From positions 1-64,000 of the forward strand of contig NC_087076.1 in assembly GCF_026151205.1 (NCBI RefSeq): DNA of 64,000 nt. The letters are read 5' to 3'. The translations under genes were made by a program, and so were the position numbers. Source of the stretch: Bolinopsis microptera. Lineage: Eukaryota; Ctenophora; Tentaculata; Lobata; Bolinopsidae. Position 1 is the stretch's first letter. The number at the start of each line of letters is the position of its first letter. Of this stretch, positions 10,593-22,899 are shown piece by piece. The notes beneath the pieces are model-generated. The model saw only the letters and a program-made list of their open reading frames with translations. It had not been told where the DNA came from and made no database searches.

Positions 10593-13261
10593 TTGCCCAT
10601 AGAACAGACATTGATATCTCGAGTCTAAAGTTCTCTAAAGTTAGTGTTCAAGCTGAATTATTATCCATCATAATTAAGACTCAGTGTGGAAGAAACTTTT
10701 GTATATCAACATTTTATAGAGTAGGAACGCTTGGCTTAGATAATTTTGAATCTTTCAAGAAACATTTTGTTACCTTAGCATCTGCCAGAAAATTGCAAAG
10801 GCACATTCTGGTAGGTGACTTTAATTTGGCTTCGATTTCCTGGCCAGATGGTCAGTCATCTTGCCAGCTACATTCTAGCTTTGTAAATTTTCTCACTGAT
10901 GACCTCGGACATACACAACTTATTAGCTCCCCTACTCACAAGTCAGGCAACACCTTAGATCTTGTGTTCACTAACATTCAAAACCTTATTAAGAATGTTA
11001 AAATTTTAGATCAAAACGAAATGTGTATGTCCGACCACTTTTGTATCACATTTGACATTGATATTAAGACCAAGTATATTAAGCAGCCTAAAAGAAAGAT
11101 CTTTAATTATAGTAAAGGTAATTTTAGGGGCCTGAATTCTGAGTTATTTAGCATCGATTGGGATAGTATATTTGAGTGTAATGATCCTTATCTTGCCTGG
11201 AGTCGATTCAGAGGAGTTCTCGGTGCAGCCTGTGACCGATGGATCCCTAAAAAGACCATTAAGTCTCAGTTCCAGCCCCCATGGTATGACTCCGAATGTG
11301 ATCGTCTCCTACGAAATAAGGAGAAATGGAGGATAAGGCATAAGGGGAGCAACTCTGAGTCTCATAAACAAAAGTTTCGTGCATTTCGCACAAAATTTAA
11401 AAATTTGATGGACGAAAGAATGAGACTCAGTGTTGAGGATGACTCCGATGATGCTCTTATCTCCAAGAAATTCTGGACCTACGTTAAATCTAAATCAAAG
11501 TCAACCAGGATCCCTGAAACTGTCAAATATCATAATTGCTTTCGAAACAATCCATCTGATCAAGCTGCCCTTTTTAACGAATATTTTTATGAGCAGTTTT
11601 CTCAAGAGAGCGATTATGGCATTGACATAGATTTTCGTGATGATTGTTTTTCAAGTCTTGTGTTTAGTAGAGAAGATGTTCTGTTGATTCTTAAAAAGTT
11701 AAATCCTAACAAGGCCCCTGGCCCTGATGGGATTCATGGGAGAGTCCTCAAAAACTGTGCCCAAAGCCTTGCATACCCACTTAGTGTTTTATTTAACCTG
11801 TCTTTCTCGAGCGGATGCATACCCCCTGATTGGAAGCTGGCACTTGTAGTACCAGTGCACAAAAAGGGCGATAAGTCTTCGGTTGAGAACTACAGGCCTA
11901 TCTCGTTAACATCTCTTGTAATGAAAGTCTTTGAAAGGTGCATAAAGACTGCATTATACGCTGCGTGTTCTGATCTGTTGGATGACCGACAACACGGTTT
12001 TGTTAATGAACGTTCATGCACAACCCAAATGATACCTTTCACGGACAATCTTGCACTTGCATTGAATAACAGGTCCAGGACTGATATAATATATTTTGAT
12101 TTTGCGAAAGCCTTTGATAGCGTTTCGCATGACCTCATTTTAAGTAAATTAAAGAATATTTTTAATGTCGATGGACTAATGCTTAAATTTATTAAGTCCT
12201 ATCTTGAGGGGCGACAACAACAAGTAGTGATAGGAGGCCAAACGTCTTCTTCTCTACCAGTTCGGTCTGGTGTCCCTCAAGGTTCTATACTTGGCCCTTT
12301 ATTGTTTGTAATATTTATAAATGACATGTTCTCCTGTGTCTCTGAAGGCACCAATATCGCCCTTTATGCAGATGACACTAAAATTTGGAGGGAGATTCTT
12401 GGTTACCCTGACCATCACATAATCCAAAATGACATCAATAGATTATATGATTGGTCAGTGAGAAATCGAATGAAGTTCCACCCACAAAAGTGCAAAGCCC
12501 TCTCTGTGTCCCTGCAAAGAAACGTGCTGGATAACTTGCCATTCAATACCTTCTTTTATAAACTTTCTGGAAGTGATATTGACTTTGTGCCCTCTCAGTC
12601 AGATCTAGGAGTCGCAATAAACTCCAGGTTTAATTGGGGTGCACAATGTAAAGCGCTTGTTTCCAAAGCTACCTCTAGACTTGGACTACTTAAGAGAACA
12701 TGTCATTTCACTACTGATAAAAGGCAGAAAAGATCGTTCTATTTAGCGTTAATTAGGTCTATATTTGAACATTGTTCTGTCATATGGTCCCCTCAATCTG
12801 CAACTCATCTTCAACAGTTTGTTGCTATCCAAAAGAGGGCTATTAAATGGATCAATGGTGAACCTTACTCCAGTTATAATGACGATAAACTTGCTACAGA
12901 GCAAAAGAAACTAAATATTCTCCCTGTTAAACAGAAGTTTATTTATAACGATCTTATGACCTTCTATAAAATAGTGAATAGCATAATTCCAGTTTCGCTC
13001 CCTACATATATAGTCCTATGCCGTCCAGAGGGCACCCGATACACTAGACACAATGCTCAAATAATTGATAGGTCGGATACTTCAACTTACATGAGTACCA
13101 CTGTGCCCTGCTCGGATGCCTTCCGAAATAGCTTTTTTCATAGATCTATGCTGAAATGGAATAGTCTACCAGTATGTATCCGGCAGTCAGAGCGGATTTC
13201 TACTTTTAAGGCCAAACTGATCAAGTACCTCTGGGCTGCCGATACAGTCTGGCCAGATTAG
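10553..13261 (+). CDS. LINE ORF2: endonuclease-reverse transcriptase (LINE B)
   Basis: The frame is open from 10553 (after a TAA) to the stop at 13259-13261, about 900 codons. The first clear ATG is well inside, so the true start is uncertain. The endonuclease/exonuclease/phosphatase domain shows 'GGGVLIAHRTDI' (10577 on), the catalytic GDFN at 10814-10825 and the terminal SDH at 11030-11038. The reverse transcriptase follows: 'LNPNKAPGPDGIHG' (about 11700), 'ENYRPISLTS', motif A 'FDFAKAFDSVSHD', 'GVPQGSILGPLLF', and catalytic YADDT at 12365-12379. Order and motifs fit a CR1/Jockey-type non-LTR element. The N-terminal third of the endonuclease is missing or frameshifted, so the copy is probably dead although the polymerase part is intact. 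Confidence 0.9.
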   Translation, partial: QATSHQQNGGGVLIAHRTDIDISSLKFSKVSVQAELLSIIIKTQCGRNFCISTFYRVGTLGLDNFESFKKHFVTLASARKLQRHILVGDFNLASISWPDGQSSCQLHSSFVNFLTDDLGHTQLISSPTHKSGNTLDLVFTNIQNLIKNVKILDQNEMCMSDHFCITFDIDIKTKYIKQPKRKIFNYSKGNFRGLNSELFSIDWDSIFECNDPYLAWSRFRGVLGAACDRWIPKKTIKSQFQPPWYDSECDRLLRNKEKWRIRHKGSNSESHKQKFRAFRTKFKNLMDERMRLSVEDDSDDALISKKFWTYVKSKSKSTRIPETVKYHNCFRNNPSDQAALFNEYFYEQFSQESDYGIDIDFRDDCFSSLVFSREDVLLILKKLNPNKAPGPDGIHGRVLKNCAQSLAYPLSVLFNLSFSSGCIPPDWKLALVVPVHKKGDKSSVENYRPISLTSLVMKVFERCIKTALYAACSDLLDDRQHGFVNERSCTTQMIPFTDNLALALNNRSRTDIIYFDFAKAFDSVSHDLILSKLKNIFNVDGLMLKFIKSYLEGRQQQVVIGGQTSSSLPVRSGVPQGSILGPLLFVIFINDMFSCVSEGTNIALYADDTKIWREILGYPDHHIIQNDINRLYDWSVRNRMKFHPQKCKALSVSLQRNVLDNLPFNTFFYKLSGSDIDFVPSQSDLGVAINSRFNWGAQCKALVSKATSRLGLLKRTCHFTTDKRQKRSFYLALIRSIFEHCSVIWSPQSATHLQQFVAIQKRAIKWINGEPYSSYNDDKLATEQKKLNILPVKQKFIYNDLMTFYKIVNSIIPVSLPTYIVLCRPEGTRYTRHNAQIIDRSDTSTYMSTTVPCSDAFRNSFFHRSMLKWNSLPVCIRQSERISTFKAKLIKYLWAADTVWPD

Positions 13262-13779
13262 CTCATCAGTCTTATGAGTCTCAGAAATTTGTTTTTGTTG
13301 ATTACAATTCTGTCCGTCCAATTTCCTATCTGCTTGTCCTTTTCTTTTTCTTTATCAGTTGTGACGGAATTGTAATGAACAAAATCCTTATAATTATTTA
13401 TGATATGTTTGATTTGTTGTTAATGTTTGTCATCCAAATTTGGTAGACGGCCCCAACGTTAATGTGGCTCTTGCTATGTGTTGGTTCAGCCGAATTAATT
13501 ATTATATAATCAAGTTTATTTTTCTCGTTAGTTGTCATCCGGCCAAACATTAAGCAACTTATATTGCAGTACCATTTATCATTTAGTATATCAAAATATG
13601 TCATTGTAACTTTGCATGGCTGAAATGTAACGCTTGATTTATATATATAATGATTAATTGAATTTTCAAATAAAAAAATCTAATCTATTAAAGATTAGTT
13701 TCTCGGAAAAAGCTAGATTTCTCTGAATCAAGCAGTAAAAATATTAAAAACGTCTCTGATAGCAATATTGTAAACTAAT
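13262..13779. other. LINE B 3' untranslated region (probable)
   Basis: Non-coding AT-rich sequence after the LINE B stop, with (TA)n and A-rich stretches near 13640-13680 that could mark the element's 3' end. No target duplication was identified. Confidence 0.35.
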
Positions 13780-13784
13780 ATATA

Positions 13785-14524
13785 TACAGGGTGGCCCATA
13801 AGTGACTACCCACACGCAACCTCTTAATAACTCACGTAATTCGTCTCCAAATTGCACCAAAATTTCAGAGATTATAGATATGAGTCAAACTTAGATTTCC
13901 TGAAAGTTTTGTAAGCCACGCCCAATTACAGTGGGCGTGGCGTGACACTCCCTCTTTTTCACTATTGTCTTCATAAAATGAGAACGCTTTAAGCTAAGAA
14001 CTCAAAATTTTTTGCACACATTTGGCTTGATAATTGAAAACCTTTCCCAAAGTTTCAAGTTCATTGGTTAAAATATGGCTAAGTTATGACCATTTCAAAA
14101 CTCATCGGATACGTGATCCGAGCACTCAGTCAGTGATCTCGTCACTTGGTTAATGGCCTGTTTGGCTCACTTGCACCGCTTGATTGGTTGCAGCCTGCTT
14201 ATGGGCCGGCCTATACAGCTGACTGCACCTAAAACGCTATCACACGAACTTATGGTGGTGTCACCATTTCAGGGCTTGTTAGCCCTGCTAGTCACAGGTT
14301 CCTTACAATCAATAAAAAGGAATGAACCATCCATTGAATCATCGAAAATGGTTCACTATCCTCCCTTTACTGCAGAACAACGATTGTTCGTCTACCTGAA
14401 GAAAGAAAATGGGGAGTTCTACCCTCAGATTAACGAATTTATATATAAGGGGATTAATCTTAAATTACTGTGTTTCAGTCACAGTATTTCTTGGTTTTTT
14501 TCCATTTGTGTTTTTTGTTTTTAA
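13785..14524 (+). mobile_element. mariner-like fragment (low certainty)
   Basis: The segment starts with 'acagggtggcccataagtg', a sequence type found at ends of mariner-like elements, next to 'tatata'. An in-frame ATG at 14348 opens 'MVHYPPFTAEQRLFVYLKKE', resembling the 'FT.EQR.FV' start of the DNA-binding domain of some mariner-type transposases. It runs out after about 40 residues into low-complexity sequence. No second terminal repeat and no catalytic domain are seen. What I see is a weak N-terminal match; the rest is inference. Confidence 0.35.
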
Positions 14525-15857
14525 CTTTTTTTGTAATTTTTCTTATTTTTTTTTTGTTCCTTCATAAAATGAATTTTAAGAATTACAATATCTCCACGAT
14601 AACATTTTAATGATGTTGAGAAGGCCAATAGAGCCTGAGGTTCTGGTGGTCTACAGGTGTTACCAGCTGTTTGGTCAAGTTCTAGCCCGTTACTTTGGAT
14701 AGTAACGGGGGGGGAACCAACAGTGTTAATAGTTTAAACTATGTGCTTTAACACTGAACCTCAGGAAGAAGACATTGGCAAATAACAGGAGTTTGTGAGT
14801 AGCTCTAGCCGGCAGCCATCAATGGATGTGCCGTTACCGACCCCGGGGGTGCTGACCACGAGTATCAGCCTCGGACCCATACTCATAGCTTGGTGTTCTG
14901 AGCGGGGGCCTAATTTTATAATATTATTTTATAAATATATAATAATTTATATTATATAATTTATATTATTATAATAATATATTAATAAGAAAACAGCTCT
15001 GGTGATCAGCAAGAATTCTCAAATTGGTCTTGGACATTTTTAAACACTAACCATGTGCTTTCCGCTTGCTTTAAACCGGAAACCCTTTCTCTTGCAGTAT
15101 AGCGCCGCGACCGCTGTAGGCGAAAAGGCGGAGGCGGTATCTATTCAACTTGTGAAAAACTGGCGCGTTACGCAGTACGAGTTATAACATGGCTTTGTGA
15201 AAGCAGTGAGCGCAGTTAGCAGCATTTAGTAGCAGTGTGCAGGCAGTGAGCAGCGTAGCAGCAGTGAGCTCAGTTTCAGCAATTTCTTTGCACTTTGCCC
15301 CTCCTGTGCGTAATGCCAATTTAAATTTATCATTTGTGAGATTAAAATTTATTACGTGCCTGAATTTTAGCGTGATGCACGAATGGGCCGCGCCCGCGCA
15401 TCAAATAATGAATTCATTTGCAGTTGCGAGATGCATTTTTTGATGCGCGGAGTGGTCCATTTTTATTGTTGTTTTTGTAAGTTGCTACTCGCACACAAAT
15501 TTACAACAAGGTTGAGTTAACGGTTTCTCTTATATACCAATTCATTGATTGCGCTTGCAATAATGAAACAAGGAGCACGTAGTACATGATCAGGAAGGAC
15601 CCTTGTCTTATGTCAGTTTATTTATAAGTTGGTCGACCTACTTGGTGTGAAATGCATATTTATTATGCTATTTGCTTTACTTTTATTTAACTTATACACA
15701 AGTATTGGTGTTATACAATCAATAATATGTTCACTTGTTGGGTTATCTTTTGTTATTTTGGATTGCTTTTAATTGATTTATTTGAAATTTTTTTTTATTT
15801 ATTAAAGATTGTGGGTTTATGGGTATTCCCATAATCAGTTTTAAAACATATTTATAC
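14525..15857. other. non-coding; AT tract and GCAGTGAGC-rich patch
   Basis: Contains a (TA)-rich tract (about 14920-14990), a short inverted pair cctgaggttc (about 14634) / gaacctcagg (about 14756), and a patch of GCAGTGAGC-like repeats at about 15200-15265. No exon is supported. Confidence 0.35.
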
Positions 15858-16230
15858 TCTAACAAGATTGTGTATCAGGATTCTATTTGGAGACTTGAAA
15901 GCTTATGTAGACAAATTTCAGACATGTGCTTGAGCATGTCCAATTAATTTCAACGTTATAGGATCTGAATGCTATGTTTTATTGTAGTCCACTAGCCTCT
16001 ATTCTCAAATCATGAATCTACTTGTTACAGAGAACATGTAACGATACCGTTGTTTATGAAACTTTTTATGTTCATTAAGTCACGAGTTCCAATTTCGTTA
16101 TATAACTTATTCAAATATCAAATAGGAAAGGATAATCTGTTCATTACACCCCTCTCAATATTCAATTTATTTATAAATCGGCATGGAGTGGAAAGAATTC
16201 CGTAATGTTGGCCCGTTAATTTCACCTCCA
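15858..16230 (+). pseudogene. broken LINE A-related reverse transcriptase fragment
   Basis: From about 15863 one frame reads 'RLCIRILFGDLKAYVDKFQTCA', close to 'HCIRILFGDLDSYLDKQSTCA' in the C-terminal part of LINE A at about 9110-9165. Downstream, in a shifted frame, 'SRVPISLYNLFKYQ' parallels LINE A 'LKILTVQNLFKYH'. Stops and frameshifts interrupt it. It is an old, diverged copy of the same LINE lineage. Confidence 0.65.
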
Positions 16231-16920
16231 ATGCGGTTCTGTCAAGGTATTTACTTAAACAGTCACTTTAAGTAGCTCAAAACCGGTATTATGGAACTTG
16301 AGTTGTGTGACAGAAATTTCACTGAATTCTGATTATGAAGTGATTTAATTTGCTGTTATTATATCTTAAGCACTTACGGTACTGAAAGCTTTCTAGAATA
16401 CCATGTTGAATTTAGGTAAAAACATCACTCATTCCAGTAACGCTGAGTCGCAACCGCCGATTGACAACAGTCTTAGTATTATGAGACGCGCATAGCATTT
16501 GCGCGCCCATGCTGTGCGCGTTGCATTGTTTCGGCCGAACTTGGGAGTTCTCGCTCTATATTCTGACGACAGTGATGACTCATTAAGAGCACTAATTTCG
16601 TCCACTTTCCCGTCGAGCCTTACCAAATTCAAACTATGACCCCACGTGTTATACCAATGTCTGGGGTGCTGGCGTGTAAAACTCTTCTAGTAAATTTTTG
16701 TCTCTGTAACTATGTTTATATTTTAATATTTAGGTTATACTGTGTATGTGTACATAGTTATACTTATGGCGTATAGTGTGTGTAGATGTGTAGTGGTTTT
16801 TTGTTGTTTGTGACGTGTCACTTTATACTTTGATACCTTACGTCTGCCTTGGATTACCATTTATTGTTATGGTACAGCATATATCAAAAACTAAAAACAA
16901 TGTTTTCGATCTGACGGCCG
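16231..16920. other. no gene confirmed
   Basis: A 67-codon minus-strand frame (16429-16632) has fairly coding-like composition ('DEISALNESSLSSEYRART') but no homology I recognise and no supporting splice sites, so I do not call a gene. The remainder is AT-rich. Confidence 0.3.
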
Positions 16921-17200
16921 CTGTGGCGTAACGTATGCCTGTTGGGCCCCTGCCGAAAAAAGGCCCCCTGTTGGCGCCCCCTCCCCTTTTGGTGTCCCCT
17001 CCATTAATTGAACAAATTAGGTGATTATAGAGAAATACGCCGGTAAAATCTCTAAAAGTGTGTATATGAGCAAAAAGCGCAAGTTTGCTAGTACTTTAGT
17101 TAGTTTTCGAAAATTGTCCCACATTTCAAACGACGAGTTGGCGCCCCCCTAAGAGGAGCCCCTGCCAAGGCGGGGGTCAGCAGGGCTTTCGTTACGCCAT
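16921..17200 (+). mobile_element. MITE copy 3 (degenerate)
   Basis: Same body as 470-759, starting CTGTGGCGTAAC and ending GTTACGCCAT. Several indels and a decayed right terminus make it the most diverged of the four copies. Confidence 0.7.
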
Positions 17201-18396
17201 ATGTCGGTGATGGGCTCTTCTTGTGGGACACAGTTCTTGGGGGTATCCAGGGGTACGGAGTTAACGAATAGGTTCGTTTGTCTTCCACAATCCCTCTCAT
17301 TTGTGGTTTTTGACGGGGAGATGGCTAGTTTTCATCCGTTTGCATCGCTAATCGAGTTGAAAATTTAGCAATAACAAACGTAATTACATGTTAGAATGAT
17401 AGCGGTGTAGTGTTTATAACATCAATTCTAAAATTTTGACGGGCTGACGATGGTAAGTTCGTACGTTTAATTCGGGTTTTATAGTTAAGTTTGGAGTAAA
17501 ATGTTCTCGTGCTGTGGGACGTACAACACGGGCCACACCACGACACGCCTTACTTCACGGTTGCGTTGCGGGGCGGGTGGTGGACGTTTTGTCTCGGCTC
17601 TCAAGTGGCGAGTGCTTGCCCATCGAATACACGATTGAAAAGATAATTATTTATTGGATTCTACAGTTTCCAAAAGAAAGTATGAGAAGTATATAACTTT
17701 GAGCTTTGTTTTGGCGATGCTTATCGTGGGCGAGTAGGTTATTTGTTGTTTAGCAGTGTTTGAATATTGGAGCAATTTATTATGTATATCTCCATCATAA
17801 TATAGGTAGTGTAATGATATATAATCAAGAATACAAACAATCGCGAACGTATTTGTAAACTCGCTAGATTTAGATGTTAATTTAAACAAATATGGTTTAC
17901 GTCAATTATTACTAAAATTAATATTCTTTTTGCTTGAATATAATTTCATTGTAAATTGTCAATGGATTAATGGATTAGTTGAATGAAACGTGTGCTACAA
18001 ATGTTACGCCTCACGCTGGTGCGTTCGCTCAGTACTAATTCATTGCTTGAGCGGTTTGGTAGATGTTCTCAGTGGCGCGCACTCAATTTAATCAATAAAT
18101 AACGAGCGCGCTGTTTTTTGGAATCTCTCCATTATTATATTTATTATATCGCAGTGCTCACGGCATGTACTGCTTGTGGTGAACGACAGAAAATATCTTT
18201 TAAATTATTTTGCTTTGAAATTTTGGCTTAGTTAGTAATTAAGAAATGTGACTTGTTATTGTAAGTTAACAATTAAAGATCCTGTGCCGGGGCGCTACAG
18301 CTGACCTACGAATTTCTGACAATTTTAATTGTGGCTGTGTGCGCGGCGTACTGTATATGTGTTTGAAAATTGAAATTGAATTTATTTAGAATCCTC
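17201..18396. other. no gene seen upstream of the 36-bp array
   Basis: Any 5' exons of the SAM-domain gene at 25567 would be expected here or further left. I found no exon with good splice sites and matching phase. The rest is AT-rich with short open frames. Confidence 0.35.
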
Positions 18397-18703
18397 CTCT
18401 TTTTAGACAGGTATAATAGCTGTTATCTCCTCCTCTTTTTAGACAGGTATAATAGCTGTTATCTCCTCCTCTTTTTAGACAGGTATAATAGCTGTTATCT
18501 CCTCCTCTTTTTAGACAGGTATAATAGCTGTTATCTCCTCCTCTTTTTAGACAGGTATAATAGCTGTTATCTCCTCCTCTTTTTAAACAGGTATAATAGC
18601 TGTTATCTCCTCCTCTTTTTAGACAGGTATAATAGCTGTTATCTCCTCCTCTTTTTAGACAGGTATAATATCTGTTACCTCCTCCTCTTTTTAGACAAGT
18701 ATA
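18397..18703 (+). repeat. 36-bp tandem array, left part
   Basis: About nine copies of a 36-bp unit 'tcctcctctttttagacagg' + 'tataatagctgttatc'. The same array continues in the same orientation at 24790-25566; the 6.07-kb inverted-repeat element split it. Each unit carries a polypyrimidine tract followed by CAG|GTATAA, so it looks like a splice acceptor fused to a weak donor. Confidence 0.95.
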
Positions 18704-18711
18704 ATAGCTGT

Positions 18712-20605
18712 ATGGTGGACCATGAGTATCACTAATTTTTTTAGGGGGTGGGACATATTGACTTATGCCCCATCAGTATCAATGATATTTTTAGGGGGTG
18801 GGACATACCTGTCCCATGCCCCATCAGTATCAAAATATTTTTTTCAGAGGGTGGGCCGCCCCATCAGTATCAAGAAGAAAACATTGGTGGGATTTCGTGT
18901 ACCATGCCCCATGAGTATCAATAAAAATTTTATGGGGTGGGAAATACCTGTCCCATGCCCCATCAGTATCAAAATATTTTTTTTCAGAGGGTGGGCCGCC
19001 CCATCAGTATCAAGAAGAAAACATTGGTGGGATTTCGTGTACCATGCCCCATGAGTATCAATAAAAATTTTATGGGGTGGGAAATACCTGTCCCATGCCC
19101 CATCAGTATCAAAATATTTTTTTCAGAGGGTGGGCCGCCCCATCAGTATCAAGAAGAAAACATTGGTGGGATTTCGTGTACCATGCCCCATGAGTATCAA
19201 TCAAATTTTTGTGGGGTGGGACATACCTGACCCATGCCCCATCAGTATCAAAAACATTTTCAGAGGGTGGGCCACCCCATGAGTATCAAAATTTCTTTTT
19301 AACGGGTGGGCCGCCCCATGAGTATCAACATTTCTTTTTAACGGGTGGGACATACCTGACCCATGCCCCATCAGTATCAAAATTTCTTTTTAACGGGTGG
19401 GCCGCCCCATGAGTATCAAAATTTCTTTTTAACGGGTGGGCCGCCCCATGAGTATCAAAATTTCTTTTTAACGGGTGGGACATACCTGACCCATGCCCCA
19501 TCAGTATCAAAAACATTTTCAGAGGGTGGGCCGCCCCATGAGTATCAAAATTTCTTTTTAACGGATGGGCCGCCCCATGAGTATCAAAATTTCTTTTTAA
19601 CGGGTGGGACATACCTGACCCATGCCCCATCAGTATCAAAAACATTTTCAGAGGGTGGGCCGCCCCATGAGTATCAAAATTTCTTTTTAACGGGTGGGCC
19701 GCCCCATGAGTATCAAAATTTCTTTTTAACGGGTGGGACATACCTGACCCATGCCCCATCAGTATCAAAAACATTTTCAGAGGGTGGGCCGCCCCATGAG
19801 TATCAAAATTTCTTTTTAACGGGTGGGCCGCCCCATGAGTATCAAAATTTCTTTTTAACGGGTGGGACATACCTGACCCATGCCCCATCAGTATCAAAAT
19901 TTCTTTTTAACGGGTGGGCCGCCCCATGACTATGAGTATCAAAATTTCTTTTTTACGGGTGGGACATACCTGACCCATACCCCATCAGTATCAAAAACAT
20001 TTTCAGAGGGTTGGCCGCCCCATGAATATCAAAATTTCTTTTTAACGGGTGGGACATACCTGACCCATAACCCATCAGTATCAAAAACATTTTCAGAGGG
20101 TGGGCCGCCCCATGAGTATCAAAATTTCTTTTTAACGGGTGGGACATACCTGACCCATGCGCCATCAGTATCAAAAACATTTTCAGAGGGTGGGCCGCCC
20201 CATGAGTATCAAAATTACTTTTTAACGGGTGGGCCGCCCCATGAGTATCAAAATTTCTTTTTAACGGGTGGGACATACCTGACCCATGCCCCATCAGTAA
20301 CAAAAACATTTTCAGAGGGTGGGCCGCCCCATCAGTATCAAAATTTCTTTTTAACGGGTGGGCCGCCCCATGAGTATCAAAATTTCTTTTTTACGGGTGG
20401 GACATACCTGACCCATACCCTATCAGTATCAAAAACATTTTCAGAGGGTGGGCCGCCCCATGAGTATCAAAATTTCTTTTTAACGGGTGGGCCGCCCCAT
20501 GAGTATCAAAATTTCTTTTTAACGGGTGGGCCGCCCCATGAGTATCAAAATTTCTTTTTAACGGGTGGGACATACCTGACCCATGCCCCATCAGAGTTAG
20601 TGGGG
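18712..20605 (+). repeat. subterminal tandem array, left arm of the foldback element
   Basis: Modules built around CCCCATSAGTATCA and GGGTGGGCCGCC repeat throughout. Near the outer end there are three copies of a ~140-bp module containing 'aagaagaaaacattggtgg'. Further in are many 40-60-bp modules containing 'aaaatttctttttaacgggt' alternating with 'aaaacattttcagagggt'. The modules are arranged in a loose higher-order pattern of about 120-160 bp. Long open frames here are by-products of the repeat, not genes. Confidence 0.95.
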
Positions 20606-20688
20606 ACCATAGGCGGCAGCCGGCCCGGCGGCGATCAGATCAGGGAATCATTAAAACCTGTACGAGTGGGACGGTATGGTTTGGGTAA

Positions 20689-20800
20689 ACGTTAGGGTTA
20701 GGGTAAGGGTCAGGGTTAGGGTTTGTGTTAGGGTTAGGGCTAGGGATGAGGTTAGGGTTAGGGATGAGGTTAAGGTTAGGGTTAGGGTTAGGTAATACAA
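20689..20800 (+). repeat. interstitial TTAGGG-type tract, left arm
   Basis: A run of TTAGGG-type hexamers with variants such as AGGGATGAGGTTAGGG. It is mirrored as CCCTAA in the right arm at about 22735-22805. Because both copies sit at the same place in the two arms, this tract is part of the transposable element rather than a chromosome end. Confidence 0.85.
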
Positions 20801-21443
20801 ACCGTCCTACCTGTACAGATTACAATTGGACCCATCAGATCAAGGGACAGAGGCCGCTTGTCTTCCGATCAATCTCCGTAAACGTTACTATTTTTCTGAG
20901 TCTGTGCGTGGACGATTCCATTTCCCGTTGGTTTTGGATCGTTACGAAGTCCGAAAGACGTCAAACTGACATGCAACATTGAACATGGTCACGCACATTC
21001 ACTGCACTGGTAAGTTGGGTAATTGTAGCGCAGATCGTCCAAACGATCGCTGTCCTGTCGCGTCTTTCAAATCATTCCATGTTATATGTGCCGAAATTTA
21101 AATTTCAATTGTGAGCCTATTTCGAATTTTTCTGTTTATAATTATAATTGATCGGGATTGGATACAGTGCTCCATGCACGCGTAAGATATAGCGGCCTTG
21201 GCGGAGCATTTTACAGTAACGTAGCTTGGGCCAATAAGAATCTAGGACGGTTTGTATTACCTTATTCTAATATAACGCGACGCCCGCCGTGAGAACTGAC
21301 AAGTGATGTTACACTACCACTACGGTATATGTTACGCTTGCGTGTGGGTCTCAAGTTAGGATAAGGGTTCAGGTTAGGGTTAGTAACCCTAACCTGAACC
21401 CTATCCCTATAGGTTAGCGTCACTCGTCAGTTCCTCATGTCAC

Positions 21444-22096
21444 TCGTCAGAAACCAGTCTACCAATTTCACGCGCATACCATGGTAACCACGTCATCGTG
21501 CTTACTGGGCCGCGCTCAGCCTGTCATTCCGCCTAATCTCTATTAGGGCTGAGTGAATTACGACCTCCATCGCCCTGAAAAAAAGTGCGGATGCTCATTG
21601 GAAGTTGGTGTGCGCGTGACCAGCATTCACGTGATCGTAAAGAACCAATTGTAGCCTCAGAAAAAACACGTGCACGCTAACTACCAATCAGAGAAATGTG
21701 ACGTATACGCTACAGGAGCCGCGCACTGAGTTAGATTGTAAAATTTGATTATTGGATTGCGCCTACAGCCTAGTAATTAACGCGGTATTAATTAACGCAC
21801 GTATTAATGAACGCGCACAAAGCTGAATTTTCAGACGCGCGCGCCTGTTTTTCATGTAACAGGGCAAAATCAGCTAAAAATGGGCAAAAATCCAGAAATG
21901 CGTAGCTTTTTTAATTGTTTAAAATTAACGCACGCATTAATTAACGCGCAAAGGCTCATTTTTCGAAAATAACGCGCATTTAATACTGCGTATTAAATGC
22001 GCGCGCTAATTAATACGTTTACAGTATCTGCGGTAATTATCAAATTTTATTTCGGCGCGCGTGTCCGAAATTTCAAATTTTAAATTTACTGTAAAA
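21444..22096. other. central loop of the foldback element
   Basis: The 653-bp stretch between the two arms has no frame above 60 codons. Its right half is rich in ATTAACGC/GCGCATTAAT-like motifs and short palindromes (about 21780-22020). No transposase fragment is visible, so the element is non-autonomous in this form. Confidence 0.7.
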
Positions 22097-22734
22097 GTGA
22101 CATGAGGAACTGACGAGTGACACTAACCTATAGGGATAGGGTTCAGGTTAGGGTTACTAACCCTAACCTGAACCTTTATCCTAACTTGAGACCCGCGCAC
22201 AAGCGAAACATATACCGTAGTGGTAGTGTAACATCACTTGTCAGTTCTCCCGGTGGGCGTCGCGTTATATTAAAATAAGGTAATACAAACCGTCCTAGAT
22301 TCTTATTGGCCCAAGCTACGTTACTGTAAAATGCTCCGCCAAGGCCGCTATTTCTTTCGCGTGCATGGAGCACTGTATCCAATCCCGATCAATTATAATT
22401 ATAAACAGAAAAATTCGAAATAGGCTCACAATTAAAATTTAAATTTCGGCACATATAACATGGAATGATTTGAAAGACGCGACAGGACAGCGATCGTTTG
22501 GACGATCTGCGCTACAATTACCCAACTTACCAGTGCAGTGAATGTGCGTGACCATGTTGCATGTCAGTTTGACGTCTTTCGGACTTCGTAATGATCCAAA
22601 ACCAACGGGAAATGGAAACGTCCGCGCACAGACTCAGAAAAATAGCAACGGTTACGGAGATTGATCGGAAGGCAAACGGCCTCTGTCCCTTGATCTGATG
22701 GGTCCAATTGTAATCTGTACAGGTAGGAAGGTTT

Positions 22735-22805
22735 GTATTACCTAACCCTAACCCTAACCCTAACCCTAACTTCATCCCTAGCCCTAACCCTTAATCTAAC
22801 CCTAA
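22735..22805 (-). repeat. interstitial CCCTAA tract, right arm
   Basis: Mirror image of the TTAGGG tract at 20689-20800, with similar degenerate hexamers. Confidence 0.85.
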
Positions 22806-22899
22806 CGTTTACCCAAACAATACCGTCCCACTCGTACAGGTTTTAATGATTCCCTGATCTGATCGCCGCCGGGGCTGCCGCCTATGGTCCCCAATAACT

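Noticed and set aside
18722-20695. Long open frames of up to 271 codons with MPHQYQNFFLTGG-type repeats, and their minus-strand counterparts
   Set aside because: They are open on both strands only because the tandem modules lack stops. They mirror each other in the two arms of the foldback element and change with copy number.
20689-22805. Chromosome end or head-to-head telomere fusion
   Set aside because: TTAGGG tracts lie inside a transposon with an 8-bp target duplication, mirrored in both arms, and are too short and degenerate for a telomere.
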